Positions 48,500 through 59,476 of a stretch of 64,000 nt of DNA are shown here, piece after piece. The stretch lies in the NCBI RefSeq assembly GCF_036785885.1, contig NC_092326.1:1488001-1552000 (forward strand). The letters are read 5' to 3'. Under the pieces are notes generated by a model that was not told where the DNA came from, did not search any database, and worked only from the letters and a program-made list of their open reading frames with translations. The first letter of the stretch is position 1, and every line of letters begins with the position of its first letter. Made by a program: the position numbers and the translations under genes. The stretch comes from Coffea arabica. Lineage: Eukaryota; Streptophyta; Magnoliopsida; Gentianales; Rubiaceae.

Positions 48500-49020
48500 A
48501 GAGGAAAACATATCGAGAGAGCCCATCAAAGAGTCTAATATGGAAGTTAGAAACTCAACTTTGACCCAAAAACTTAAGTCATTTGGTTTTGGTTCTTATT
48601 TACATATTAACCACTCTTTCTTTATCTCTCGGACCAATAGGACGTAATCCTTTTACTCATGAACCTAACATCTCTGATGTATACGAGTCATTTCAGAAGC
48701 AAAACAACTCCATGGGTAATAATGTTAAATTTAAAATTCTATCCTAAAACCAATCCATTTATGGTTGAAGTGCAAAATTCCAAACGACATATTTTGTATA
48801 TATGTAGTTTGGGAAAAGTCTCAAATTGGATGAAGATTCTCTACTATTGATAGAGCAATTGCAAATGATGGTTTAAATAGTTTTAGTCCGAACGTTCGCT
48901 AGATGAGATTGATTTTGAGATACAATTTTTAATAAGTGATAAAACTTGTTGTATTATTAGGTACGTTATTATTATTTGTATTTTCAATGTCCTAATGGTT
49001 AAATATTTGTGGTAGTAGTT
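48500..49020. other. Intergenic, no gene seen
   Basis: Non-coding AT-rich sequence; no feature supported. Confidence 0.4.
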
Positions 49021-49626
49021 ACATTTTGTAGTACAATTGGCACTGATATTTTGTGACAGGCTGGGCACTGATGTGCTCTCTTTAGGCTGACGTTGTCTAC
49101 TTTAATAATGAACAATCGCAAGCTCATCTGCGTAGCAAAGTATGTGGATCCTATTTTGTAAGTCATCAATTTTTGGAGATGGACTAATCCAATTTTGATA
49201 CAAATTGATAAAGGAATACATCACTCCAGAGAACTTTCCATGAAGACTTTAAAATTACATTTTGTAGTACAATTGACACTGATATTTTGTGACAGGCTGG
49301 GCACTGATGTGCTGCTCTCTTTAGGCTGATGTTGTCTACTTTTATAATGAACAATCGCAAGCTCATCTGCGTAGCAAAGTATGTGGATCCTATTTTGTAA
49401 GTCATCAATTTTTGGAGATGGACTAATCCAATTTTGATACAAATTGATAAAGGAATACATCACTCCAGAGACGTTCCGTGAAGACTTTAAGGTTACATTT
49501 TATAGTACAATTGACACTGATATTTTGTGACAGGCTGGTCACTGATGTGCTCACTTTAGGAAGCTTTTATGGAAGGAAGCCTTTGCTGGTCACTGATGTG
49601 CTCACTTTAGGAAGCTTTTATGGATT
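49021..49626. repeat. Tandem repeat, about 237-bp unit, 2.3 copies, plus a shorter duplication
   Basis: Units start at 49021, 49257 and 49495 (ACATTTTGTAGTACAATTG and a variant). The third is cut short at about 49560. Its end, CTGGTCACTGATGTGCTC followed by ACTTTAGGAAGC, is itself repeated about 53 bp later (49535 and 49588). The minus-strand ORFs in this stretch are repeated copies of each other and show no convincing family. Confidence 0.9.
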
Positions 49627-49954
49627 TTTGAAGGAACGTCTATGAGAATTTAGACATTGTGAACTTAAATTTTAATTTACATTTTGGAATTTAAATTTAC
49701 AATTTAAAAAAGGAAGTTTGGAGTTCGAAGAAAATCAAGAGAATTGAAAATAGAAATGCAAATTTGATAAGAAACAAAAAATGAGATAAAAGTGAGTGGT
49801 TGTGGTATTAAATAAATTGGGTTAAAGAAAAATAATTCTTTTTTAACTTTTTTAAATTTAATGGACAAAAACAAAATTAAAATATGGAAGAAAACATCAA
49901 TAAATTAAAAATAAAGAGGTTTGATTAAAAAATGAGTGGTAAAAGAAAAGATGA

Positions 49955-49992
49955 TAGAGAGAGAGAGAGAGTGTGTGTGTGTGTGTGTGTGT
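49955..49992. repeat. (GA)n(GT)n microsatellite
   Basis: An AG run followed by a TG run within AT-rich intergenic DNA. Confidence 0.9.
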
Positions 49993-50100
49993 TGAAGATT
50001 AAAAAGAAAGAGTCATGAAAGAATGATATTTTGTAAAAAAAAAATGGAACAAAAGAAATATGAGTGTTTGTTTTATATAAATAAGTTATCAAAAAAAACT

Positions 50101-50204
50101 AATAAGATGTGATAGTGCAACGGTTACTACATTGGTCTTCTATTACAAAGGTCTTGAGTTTGAATTTTGATAACTACATTTTGCAAAAAAAAAAAAAAAA
50201 AAAA
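50101..50204 (+). mobile_element. SINE-like element with A and B boxes
   Basis: An A-box-like TAGTGCAACGG (about 50114) and a B-box-like GAGTTTGAATTTT (about 50156) lie some 40 bp apart, followed by about 20 A residues (50184-50204). This is the layout of a tRNA-derived SINE with its tail. No target-site duplication was identified. Confidence 0.4.
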
Positions 50205-50213
50205 AGGAAAACT

Positions 50214-50388
50214 CAAAAACCGGAAATAACCGGTTCAAATCCGGTTCAGCGGTTTCGCGGTCCGACCGGTTTTTGACCGGTTTCTTGACAAAGTCAAACC
50301 TGGCATTGAACCGGACCGGAGCCATGTCCGGTTCGCGGTTCAACCGGTCGAACCGGCCGGTCCGGTCCGGTTTTCAAAACACTGCTTC
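50214..50388. repeat. AACCGG-rich inverted repeat element
   Basis: A ~170-bp stretch packed with CCGGTT, AACCGG and GGTCCGGTCCGG motifs. It begins AAAACCGGAAATAACCGG and ends GGTCCGGTTTTCAAAAC, so the ends are partly inverted. Its GC content is well above the flanks. This motif style is common in degenerate plant MITE-like repeats; the family is not assigned. Confidence 0.5.
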
Positions 50389-51228
50389 CTACTATAGACA
50401 TTTCCTCAGAGCATGACAGGTATATTTGTAAAATGAGGAGTTTACGGATCATTATGTTGCAGTGGTAACGTGCGTGGAGATAAACCAAATAAGACATGTC
50501 CGGATGTAGTCTTTTTTCCCCTCCAATTCCTCCGTTCACTGTGCATTGTTTCTCCACTGCTTTATTACATTTAAAAAATTGTGAAACTATAATTTTTTTG
50601 CACCTAATATACCAAACAATTTAATAAAATTAATATCAACATACCAACAATATATACCATGACATAAATATGCTAAGCAATTATAAAAATTATTAGGATT
50701 ATATAGTTACTTTAGAAGTTTCTCCCAAACACCGTGCAACTAAATTTTTCATTCAAACTAACGATAATACGAAAAAAAAGACTAATTAATGAAAATATGA
50801 TCTCAAAAAATTTTTAATTCACAGTCACAATATGTGAATTCGTAATAAATACAAAAAAGTATGGTATTTTGATCATATAACGAAGGAAAGCTATAAAGAG
50901 CAGGCCATTTACGGGAAAAGTTTTCATTAATAAAAATACTAGCTCTTCACGACTTTCTTACCAGTCCTCCAACGTATGAGCAAAGTGCCAATAATTAAAT
51001 TAGTAATTTTTTTGATTTATACATAATTAATTTTTTTTTTTGCATTTCCACAAAAAACAAATGAAAATTTTTAGTTTTGTAGATGTGCTGTAATTAGAAT
51101 GTACTATTATTAGTTTTGTCATATTTGATGATTATTGCTTTTCAGAATGCATTATTATTGGTCCAGTGAAAAATTTTCTCTAATTACAGGCACCAAACAC
51201 CCGCGCGATACGTGGGTACTCCCCCTAG
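50389..51228. other. Upstream flank of the dioxygenase gene
   Basis: AT-rich intergenic sequence. No ORF of interest; no clear regulatory element beyond the proximal promoter described separately. Confidence 0.4.
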
Positions 51229-51335
51229 TGATACATATAAAGTGTGCCTTGATCACGAATTGATATCAATTGCAACTTGGAGCTACGTGTATATATATAT
51301 ATGTATATAGGTAGAGATTTACAGAAACCACAAAC
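51229..51335 (+). promoter_or_regulatory. Core promoter of the intact dioxygenase gene
   Basis: A TATA-type TATAAAG lies at 51236-51242, about 95 bp before the start codon. A palindromic TTGATATCAATT follows at about 51259-51270. The first 46 bp are conserved in the promoter scrap at 8061-8106, which supports functional or shared ancestry. A second AT run (51291-51310) lies closer to the ATG. Confidence 0.6.
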
Positions 51336-54300
51336 ATGGAATCTGGTATGATAAATTTGGGAAGCTCTCTAAAAGTATCCTATGTTCAGGAGTTGGCTAA
51401 GGAGAAATTTGCATCAGTTCCACCCCGATACATACGACCTGATCCAACCAAACTTGATGGGGCCTCCACAGAGGAAATCCCAGTAATTGACATGCAAAGG
51501 TTGCTTTCGGATGAATCAGTGAATCCAGAGCTTGAAAAGTTGCATTTTGCCTGCAAAGAATGGGGCTTCTTCCAGGTTTGTCATTTCGTATTTGTATATG
51601 CATATATTAGGTATTGTTGTTGACCTAATAATGGAGTCTGATTGTAATAGTATTTGCTCAAAATCTACCAGTCATTTCAATTTGGTTTTTACCACAACTT
51701 TAACTTACTTTCAAGGGAATAAAATAATTCTGAAATATTTATTATGTTAATAACTATGACTTTTCAGGACTGTAGGTAAATGATATATCTTGCCACAAGT
51801 TTTTTTTTTCATATTGAAATGTTTCTTTTCTTGTAATTATCCAGAAATTTTATGTCAAAAGCAAGCATGCCTACCCTAATATATGAACTCATTTGGTTTT
51901 CTCTAGTAGTATTACATAATGCATGACTAGAATGTAATAGGAGTGATCTCCTTTTCTTTCCTGCTTTTCCTAGGATCTTCTTTGAATTGTTATACAAGGA
52001 CAATCATCTAATTTAAATGGATATACATGCCCGCTGTTAAAATGGAGAAGTGTTATAATAGTCAGCACCAAATAATTAGTGACAGTACAATTTGTCACCA
52101 GGTGATTAATCATGGAGTGAGCTCTTCATTAGTGGACAAACTGAAACTAGAGATGCAAAAGTTTTTCAATTTGACGATTGAAGAGAAGAAGAGATTTGCC
52201 CAAGAACCGGGCGATGTAGAAGGATATGGACAGGCCTTTGTTGTATCGGAGGAACAAAAACTTAACTGGGGTGACATGCTATTCATGGTCGCTCTGCCAA
52301 CTCACTTGAGAAAACCTCATTTACTTCCCAACCTTCCTCTTCCATTCAGGTACAAGAAAATTTGCACACACATTCATATCATTGTATTTAGGGTGCATTT
52401 GATAAAATTGAAGTTTGAAAACTGAAATCTGAAATCTGAATCCATTAAATTATTGAATTATTAAGTATTAAATCAAATACGTTTGAGTGTATATCACATT
52501 CGGTGATAAGTAAAAAGTTTATCACTTATTTTTTATAGCAAGTTTTGCCTAAAAAATTTAATGGCACTTAATTAATTCAGATGTTCAATTTTTTGTTATC
52601 AAATGTATCTGAATATATTAAGATCTAAATACATTAAGTTTAAATGATGAATTGTGTTGTCAAACACATGAGGACTATAGTAACATCACACATAGTATAA
52701 CTTTTGAAAGTCATAAGCGTCTAAAATTCTCTACACTTGTCTAAAATTTTAAAATTTTGTGGGTGAAAATACTTAAAAGCTAGGGATAAGATGATCATAG
52801 ACTAGTAATAGGTTAAGAAAATAAGTGGTTAGTAGTCTGTAACTTTGCAAATCACCGTACCTGTAATCTTTCTATTTTCTTTTACATAAATTGTCAACAT
52901 CTTGATATATATAAAGAAACTGAAAGTCTAGAATTGAAATTGTAAAGAGATAAAATGATGATTTTTATGAGTTATAAACTGGATTTACAATAAGAGACAT
53001 TATTTAAGTGTGGCGGTTTGATTCTTTCATGTATTTTAATTGATGGAAATATGAACATTTTGGTCCTTTATTATAGCAGTGGTGGTTAATTTGGTTCTTT
53101 ATATACTACTGCGTGCTAATTTATTCCTTATGTCCTCTGCTCCTTTTTTTCTACAGTGGCAATGTCGATTATCTTTGTAATACCAACATTGCATTGAAGT
53201 TTATGAATTAAGGGTTGTAATTAGAGATTTGGGAAAATTAGGAGAGGGGAAATCGATAGATTACAAATACTGCATTGATTTTATTTTATGGAAATCAGGG
53301 ATTAATTGGTAGACGGAAGTACGCAATAAATCTTCATCACTGAAATATAGGACTTGAACTATATAATTCCCTTCTAATAAGCAAATTAATAAAGGACTTG
53401 ATGAGGTAATTAAGTACTTTGTCTTAAATCTTAAAGAACAGTAAATAAAGAAAGATGTAGATAATGGTTATGCAGCATCTTAATCACTGTTTGTGAATTT
53501 TGTTTTGTCCAAAAAAATAATAATATATGTCTCATTCAGTTGTTGAGGGGTAAAAAAGACGATAACCACTCAATTATTCTTTTATTCTAGGTCACAATTT
53601 GTTTATAAAAAGTATTTCATAATTTCCATTGACGACTAAAATGCTTTATTCAGAAAAAAAAATTTGATAATGCTGGTAGGCAGCACAGAAAAAAACCTTT
53701 TACATATAATTGAAACCGAGGAGGCAATAATAAAGCCAAATGCTGCTACATGAAAAATTGTAGCAGAGAATATCCGGATGCACGTAATATATATATATAT
53801 ATATATCTAATTTATTATGTAGATGCATTTATTTGGAAGTCGTACTGTCTTAGGGGCCGACGTACGACATGAAACATCGAATGTTATTTTTTTTTTACAA
53901 CGATAACGGCATTTCATTAGCTTATCCATAGATACACTCAGAGCAACTGCTCTGTTAAATCGTCCCTTGCGGCATTGACTAGCCAGGGGAGAAAGTCGCC
54001 TTTCCAGATTACATCAAGCAACAGTTTAATGCAAATTTTGCCAACTTGTGGCCCACTACATTGCCTGCTCTTCTAATAAAAGAAAAGGTGCTGGACTTGA
54101 AGTGCTTCTTCAATCTTCCTATATCCTCCAATACCGTCGCACATGTGCTGTCCTCCGTAACTTCCTGTTGCAGCTTCTTTATGATTTTTTGACAGTCCGA
54201 TTGAACTTCAATTTCCTGCCATCCTTCCTGCCTTGCTACCTGGAGAGCTTTCCGAATTGCTAGTGCTTCCTCGAGTTTTGGTTCCGTGCAATTTGTTTGT

Positions 54301-56188
54301 GGTAAAGCCCATGACTGGACGAGCTTGCCTTCCTTGTTCCTTGCCACAATTCCCCACCCTGCTTGTCCGCAATGGTCCTGTAGCGCTGCATCAGTGTTGA
54401 TTTTAATTCGTTGTCCTGTCGGAGGCGCCCATCTTTTGTCATACTCCTCCATCTCCTCTTCCTCTGGTTGCTTTTCAGTTTCATCCAGGGTTGATTGGTA
54501 CTCATTCCACTCCATAAGAGCCTTATTAATTGCCCTCATTGCACTCTTTCTACTGTTCTGGAACTGTTTTTCATTCTTGATTTCCAGATCTGCCATAGTA
54601 TATTCACAGTTAAGGCTATATGCTCCTTTCCTTCAGCTCTTCTGGTCGTTTGCATCAACTCCTCCCACCACAACCAGAAATTCTCTCGAAAACATTCCAA
54701 ACCATCCCAGCTTATTGGAGCTCTCCTCCAGATTTCTTTTGCATTTCCACAGAAAAACATCATGTGCTCTAGCTTTTCCACTTGAGTTCCACACACTTTG
54801 CACATTGGATCTCCTATTCCTGTCCTCCTTCTAAAGGCCTCATTTATAGGCAGTATCCTCTTCAGACACTTCCATCCGAAATGCTTTAACTTCTGTTTAA
54901 TGTTCTGCCCACAGCACTGTCCATATTCCTGTGTGCTCTTCATTTCTACTACTATTACTTTCCTTCTCTTCTTCTCTTTTTTTTGCCCCCTAGCTACCAT
55001 ATACCCTGACTTAACTGTGTACACTCCTGTGGATGAGTGACACCAATATAACCTATGTTTACCTACTTCCAGACTCAAAGGTATTTTTAATATTTCTTTC
55101 ACATCCGCTTCATTGCATACCTTTTCTAGTAGCTCCTTGTTCCATTTTCCATCTACAATGACTTCACTTACCTTCTCGACATTTTCCCCATTATCAGACC
55201 TCGGTCTTACCAGCCCACTACCCTTCCTAAGCAACCATTTATCCTTCCACATATGTACTGTGTTCCCATCTCCTATCCTCATCCTCAATCCTTCCTTTAG
55301 CAGTTCCCTCGATTGCAGGATACTTTGCCACATCCACGAATCATTTGGTTTCTTTTCCATTGTCCATAATGGTGCTCCTGAAAAGTACCTTGCTTTCATT
55401 ACCTTACTCATCAGTAGATTAGGCTTTGTGAGTATTCTCCGTAGCTGCTTGGCTAATAACGCCTGATTGAAGTCTTGTAACTCCCTGAATCCTAGTCCTC
55501 CCTTCCCCTTTACTTCTGCCAAATCATCCCACCTTATCCAATGAATCTTTTTGGTTTCCTCTGTAATGATCAATAAAATTCAATTCTTACCCCGTGCTAA
55601 TCATCCCACCTTCTGCCACATCGAATGTTATCCCTTCAATAAAATTCCATGTGTAATGATCAAGACAGCTTATCAGCCACTCCTTCAAAAAAAAAAAAAA
55701 AAAAAAAAAAGACAGCTTATCAGCCACAAAGTGTCCTAAGGATTGAATATTTTGATCATTATCTCTCTTAAAGTCTCCACATGATAGGCCTTTTCTTCTT
55801 ATTTTTTTTACCTTGGACTCATTCTTAATGGTTTTCCAACATTTCTCTTCTTTTAATCATATGGCTATTGGCCACCCAATGACTTAAAGTCTTGGTGGAG
55901 TGGGAGGTTAAATGTTCAAATCTTACCCCCATCACTTTGCAACTATATGTGGTTTTCTCAAATCCATATGAGTGCGTACGTTTGATTCAATGGTGATTCA
56001 ATTCTGATCGATTTTTTAATGAATTCAGTTGAGCCTTCCCCTAAAATAGATTAGAGTAAAAAAGTTTGATCCGATGGTGATTCAATCACCGTCGGTTCCC
56101 TAATAGATTCAGTTGGGTCTCCCCCTAGAATAGGTTAGAGTATGAATAGAGTAGATCATGACAATTGACAAAAAATAAATTACATCTC

Positions 56189-56221
<33 letters not shown>

Positions 56222-58824
56222 GGTATAGGAAAATATATCCTCTCTTGCTTTTCTTAAAGGGACAATTTCAGAAACCTCTCCTCAGGTTTCTGATAATTTC
56301 ATTGAGCTCCCTCGAGGTTATAAAAATAACATTTGCCTCCTTTGCCCACATAAAATGACAATATTAGTTTTAACATTTTAATAAAACTCTCTTGTTAGAT
56401 ATAATTTTACAAAGAATGATATTAATAATTATTTTTCTTTCCTTATTCTATTCTTATCCTCCCTTTTTATATTTTTGCCAATAAAACCATAAAATATAAA
56501 CATTGACAGCATAAATGTTTTACTAGTGACAATTTTTATGACTTTGAATGCAATCTAATTTTTACTTGCTGATTTTTTTGGTACCAAAAGCAACATTAAC
56601 TCAAAAAAAAAGCCCAATATTTCTACCAAGCTATGATAATTCCACCAATCCAAAATTCTACGAACTTTAAAAGAATTATGACGGTATTTTCTTTTTCAAA
56701 TTAAAAAATACATACCCTGGTAAATCACCATTAAAAGTAGTTTATCATAGTGATAGAACTATTGTCATCTTTGCTTATCAAATAATAAATATGGTATTAA
56801 AAACTTCACACTCTTTTTGTATATTTGTGTTAAATATATTATGATTGTTCTGGAAAGTAATTCAAACGTTATAAGTTGAGGGTATTTTAGGATATTCATT
56901 AAAAATTTTGACCAAGTCTAAGGTTTGGTTACCAAAAGTGTCAAATTAGGAGAGGTAGGTGTAATTTTTGAAACCTTAAGGGAGCTCAATGAAATTGTTA
57001 AAAATCTTAGAGAAGGTTTATGAAATTATCCCTTTCTTAAATCTTGCCTTCTTAATTGTCTTTATGATGAAAATTAATAAGCCGTGTCACCGTGAGATGA
57101 TGATAAAACATCCATCCTTGCATGCATAAAAAATTAGTTAACATCTAAAGCATTGTGCATTGTTATTATATATTGGATATTCTTTACTTTTTATTTACAT
57201 TTTTTTAACATTGTAGAGAAACTCTAGATCAGTACTCAAGGGAATTGAAAATCCTTGCCATCAAGGTCCTTGAGCAAATGACAAAAGCATTAGGAATGAA
57301 GCTTGAAGATATGACAATGCTTTTTGAAGATGGGATGCAAACAATGAGGATGAACTATTATCCTCCATGTCCCCAACCTGAGCTAGTGATGGGCCTTTGC
57401 CCCCACTCTGATGCTGATGGGCTTACCATATTACTTCAAGTCAACGAAGTGGAAGGCCTCCAAATCAAAAAGGCTGGAGCTTGGGTTCCTGTTGTACCAC
57501 TTCCTAATGCATTCACAGTCAATGTTGGAGACATTTTAGAGGTAATCATGCTCAAAATCCTTTCTCCAAAGATGGAATGTGAGTATGAACAATCTCTTCA
57601 TATTACTTTTCTGTTTATATAATTACAACATCTATCTAGTTTTTGGGCTCCCTTATGTGATATTTTCAAATTGGTTTCTACAATTATGAACATATATGGA
57701 AATTAGAATGTCCTTCCCATATTTTAATAGGATTCAAGAGATAATCTTTCCGATTATGATTATTATGCCTACAGTAGGTTGATCTTTCCGATTATGATTA
57801 GTATGCCCACACTAGGTTGATGTAAGACTAATTATCAACTTGCACCGCCTAGAAAATGAGGCCAGGACAAAGTGTGGCTTTCATCCCAAAATTTAACTTT
57901 TGACAAATTTGTGCCTAACTTCTAACTTTGGCTACTTTGTCAGAGTTAAACTAATGTTGTTTATTGATAGAATATTGAGCACTTTAATGGAACACGTATC
58001 TTTATAAAGTAAAAAAAAAGCATAAAATATATGGATGAAAAGGTCTTTATATTGAAAAAGTAGTTTTATTCATATTAGTAACCAACGTAATTGATTAATT
58101 ACTTAATTATTCGAGAAATATTTCTGAAGAATGTAAATCTTGGGCACAATAAATTCAAATATTAGTATTGTACATGCTCTTCCACCCCACCCTTCAAATC
58201 ATTGCTTACCTGTGATGTACAAGTGGTGGCATATGAAATTCAAATTGCTTTCCTTTCAACATCTTGAAAAAAGTACTAATTTTTTTTCCAACAAGTTTGT
58301 TTTGATTTTCAGAAAGGAATTTACTTTTTTTCTTGATTTCAATGCTAATTACACAAGTTACTTACAAATCATGTCCTGGATCTATCAGGGTATAGCTTAT
58401 GAATTCTATCTCCAGTGTTTTTGGGGCATAACAGTAGTTATGGGTGGACTCATAAGATTACCCTGTTAACCATATCCTATTATTGAGCCTAATTGAACTT
58501 TTATAAGAATGTATGCTACATAGTACACAGTTGGGAACAATGTGACGTTTTTGAACTGAGATGCAGATTGTGACAAATGGGATTTACAAGAGTGTTGAGC
58601 ATCGGGCAACTGTGAATTTGCACAATGAAAGGCTTTCCATTGCAGCGTTCTTTTTCCCAAAAGTGGATGGTGACATGGGTCCAGCGCCAAGTCTTACCCC
58701 CCCTGAAAATCCAGCAATTTTCAGAAGAATTAGTACGATTGACTATTTAAAAGCGTTTTTTTCCCGTGAACTAGATGGGAAATCATTCATTGACGCAATG
58801 AGGACCCAAAGCGAAGACTTTTAG
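51336..58824 (+). CDS. Intact 2-oxoglutarate/Fe(II)-dependent dioxygenase, SRG1-like
   Basis: Four exons join in phase: 51336-51575, 52102-52349, 57217-57541 and 58567-58824, all with GT/AG introns, giving 1,071 bp and 356 residues, the usual family length. These are soluble oxygenases that couple 2-oxoglutarate decarboxylation to hydroxylation, demethylation or desaturation in plant specialised metabolism; the substrate cannot be read from sequence. The N-terminal DIOX_N region spans about residues 49-150 (I-P-V-I-D-M; W-G-F-F-Q/V-I-N-H-G-V). The catalytic domain spans about 205-305: [10 protein letters not shown], iron ligands H226, D228 and H283, and 2-oxoglutarate-binding R293-L-S295. The C-terminus is M-R-T-Q-S-E-D-F. 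The ATG is the first in frame after the TATA box. Relatives include Arabidopsis SRG1 and poppy alkaloid O-demethylases. Intron 2 is 4.87 kb and full of transposon insertions, which may affect splicing. Confidence 0.93.
52350..53873. other. Intron 2, left part: no inserted gene seen
   Basis: AT-rich intronic sequence from the donor (CAG|GTACAAG) to the LINE target-site duplication. A (TA)n run lies at 53786-53807. Confidence 0.6.
53888..55617 (-). mobile_element. 5'-truncated LINE in intron 2
   Basis: A minus-strand non-LTR retrotransposon copy of about 1.73 kb. It is flanked by a 14-bp target-site duplication, ACATCGAATGTTAT, at 53874-53887 and 55618-55631. The T-run right after the left duplication (53888-53896) is its poly(A) tail on the minus strand. 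It carries only the ORF2 C-terminus, the expected result of 5' truncation during target-primed reverse transcription. Confidence 0.92.
54009..55573 (-). pseudogene. LINE ORF2 C-terminus: zf-RVT and RNase H regions
   Basis: Two overlapping frames, 55573-54536 then 54596-54009, together cover the end of ORF2. The first gives [27 protein letters not shown], then [11 protein letters not shown] and [18 protein letters not shown], the reverse-transcriptase zinc-binding region. The second gives K-I-N-T-D-A-A-L and E-A-L-A-I-R-K-A-L, an RNase H-like (RVT_3) domain with its Asp and Glu. The polymerase core with YADD is absent, and a frameshift separates the domains. It lies antisense to the host gene. 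Confidence 0.9.
55662..55727 (+). mobile_element. Minimal poly(A) retro-insertion with 17-19 bp target duplication
   Basis: The string AAGACAGCTTATCAGCCAC occurs at 55662-55680 and again at 55709-55727. Between the copies lies only TCCTTC plus an A-run of about 24. A target duplication enclosing a tail with almost no body looks like a target-primed reverse transcription event aborted after the tail. Confidence 0.75.
55866..56172 (+). mobile_element. tRNA-derived SINE in intron 2
   Basis: An A-box-like TGGTGGAGTGGG (55893-55904) and a B-box-like GTTCAAATCT (55914-55923) are spaced as in a tRNA-derived SINE head. The body contains an internal near-duplication (GATGGTGATTCAATC...CCCCTAGAATAGGTTAGAGTA), and it ends ...GACAATTGACAAAAAATAA just before a (TC)n run. 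The ending is reminiscent of Au-type plant SINEs (from memory). Exact ends are uncertain. Confidence 0.65.
56184..56222. repeat. (TC)n microsatellite
   Basis: A nearly pure CT run in intron 2, between the SINE and the Mutator-like MITE. Confidence 0.9.
56259..57032. mobile_element. Mutator-like MITE (774 bp) in intron 2
   Basis: The ends are GGGACAATTTCAGAAACC at left and the inverted GGTTTATGAAATTATCCC at right, within imperfect terminal inverted repeats of about 90 bp (56259-56345 and 56938-57032). A perfect 9-bp target duplication TTTCTTAAA flanks it (56250-56258 and 57033-57041). Long inverted repeats and a 9-bp duplication point to the Mutator superfamily. No coding capacity; the interior is AT-rich. 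Its terminal sequence resembles that of the larger element at 59477-61129. It ends about 175 bp before the exon 3 acceptor. Confidence 0.92.
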
Positions 58825-59476
58825 GGTCTTAGTCCCTCTATGCTTTTTCTCTTTGAAACTTATGTACACTGTTGATATGGTGCCCCCTCTTCATCGCCTC
58901 CCCCAACTTTCATTCATCACAATATGTATAATTGTTTAAGAATTAATCCTTTATAAACTGTGTATGCTATTAGATTCGAATGCATGACAATTAATATTAA
59001 TTTAAATTTAAAATTCAAAATTTGAAACAAATAGTATGCATTCAGATTTAATACTGTATACATTATTAATGTATAGAAAATTAATCTATTTTTAAATATG
59101 AAAGAGAATGATGAGTAATTGTATGTGCTATCAACGACATATTAGAAGTCACTCTTATGCCAGATGTTGATAAGGGGAACCAAAAAAAAAAAAAAAAAAC
59201 TCTTTGCTATTTTACCTTTTACCTCTAGTACTTATTTTAGGCACAATTATAAATCTTTGAATATATTGCTATTCCATAAGTACTCTTTGTATTAAATTCA
59301 AATTTTGGGTTTTTCTATTATGTCCTTAAAAGTATAGCCCAGAAAAAGCATATAAAATAGAAAGGATGGACTCGCTATAAATTTCAATTATTATTATTTA
59401 TTTATTGAATTATAAAATCTTGTTCAAATAAGTGAAAAATAGATCCATCTTCTATCGTGTGTCCTGAATAGAACAA
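58825..59476. other. 3' flank of the dioxygenase gene
   Basis: AT-rich sequence after the stop codon, probably including the 3' UTR (AATAA-like motifs occur; no specific poly(A) site can be fixed). A poly(A) run lies at 59180-59198. Confidence 0.45.

Noticed and set aside
49221..49463. Y-A-D-E in a minus-strand ORF taken as a reverse transcriptase YADD motif
   Set aside because: The flanking residues do not match a polymerase core, and the ORF lies inside a tandem repeat unit, so the motif is probably coincidence.
54048..55466. Plus-strand ORFs opposite the LINE
   Set aside because: They are antisense shadows of the minus-strand ORF2 remnant, which has clear zf-RVT and RNase H motifs.
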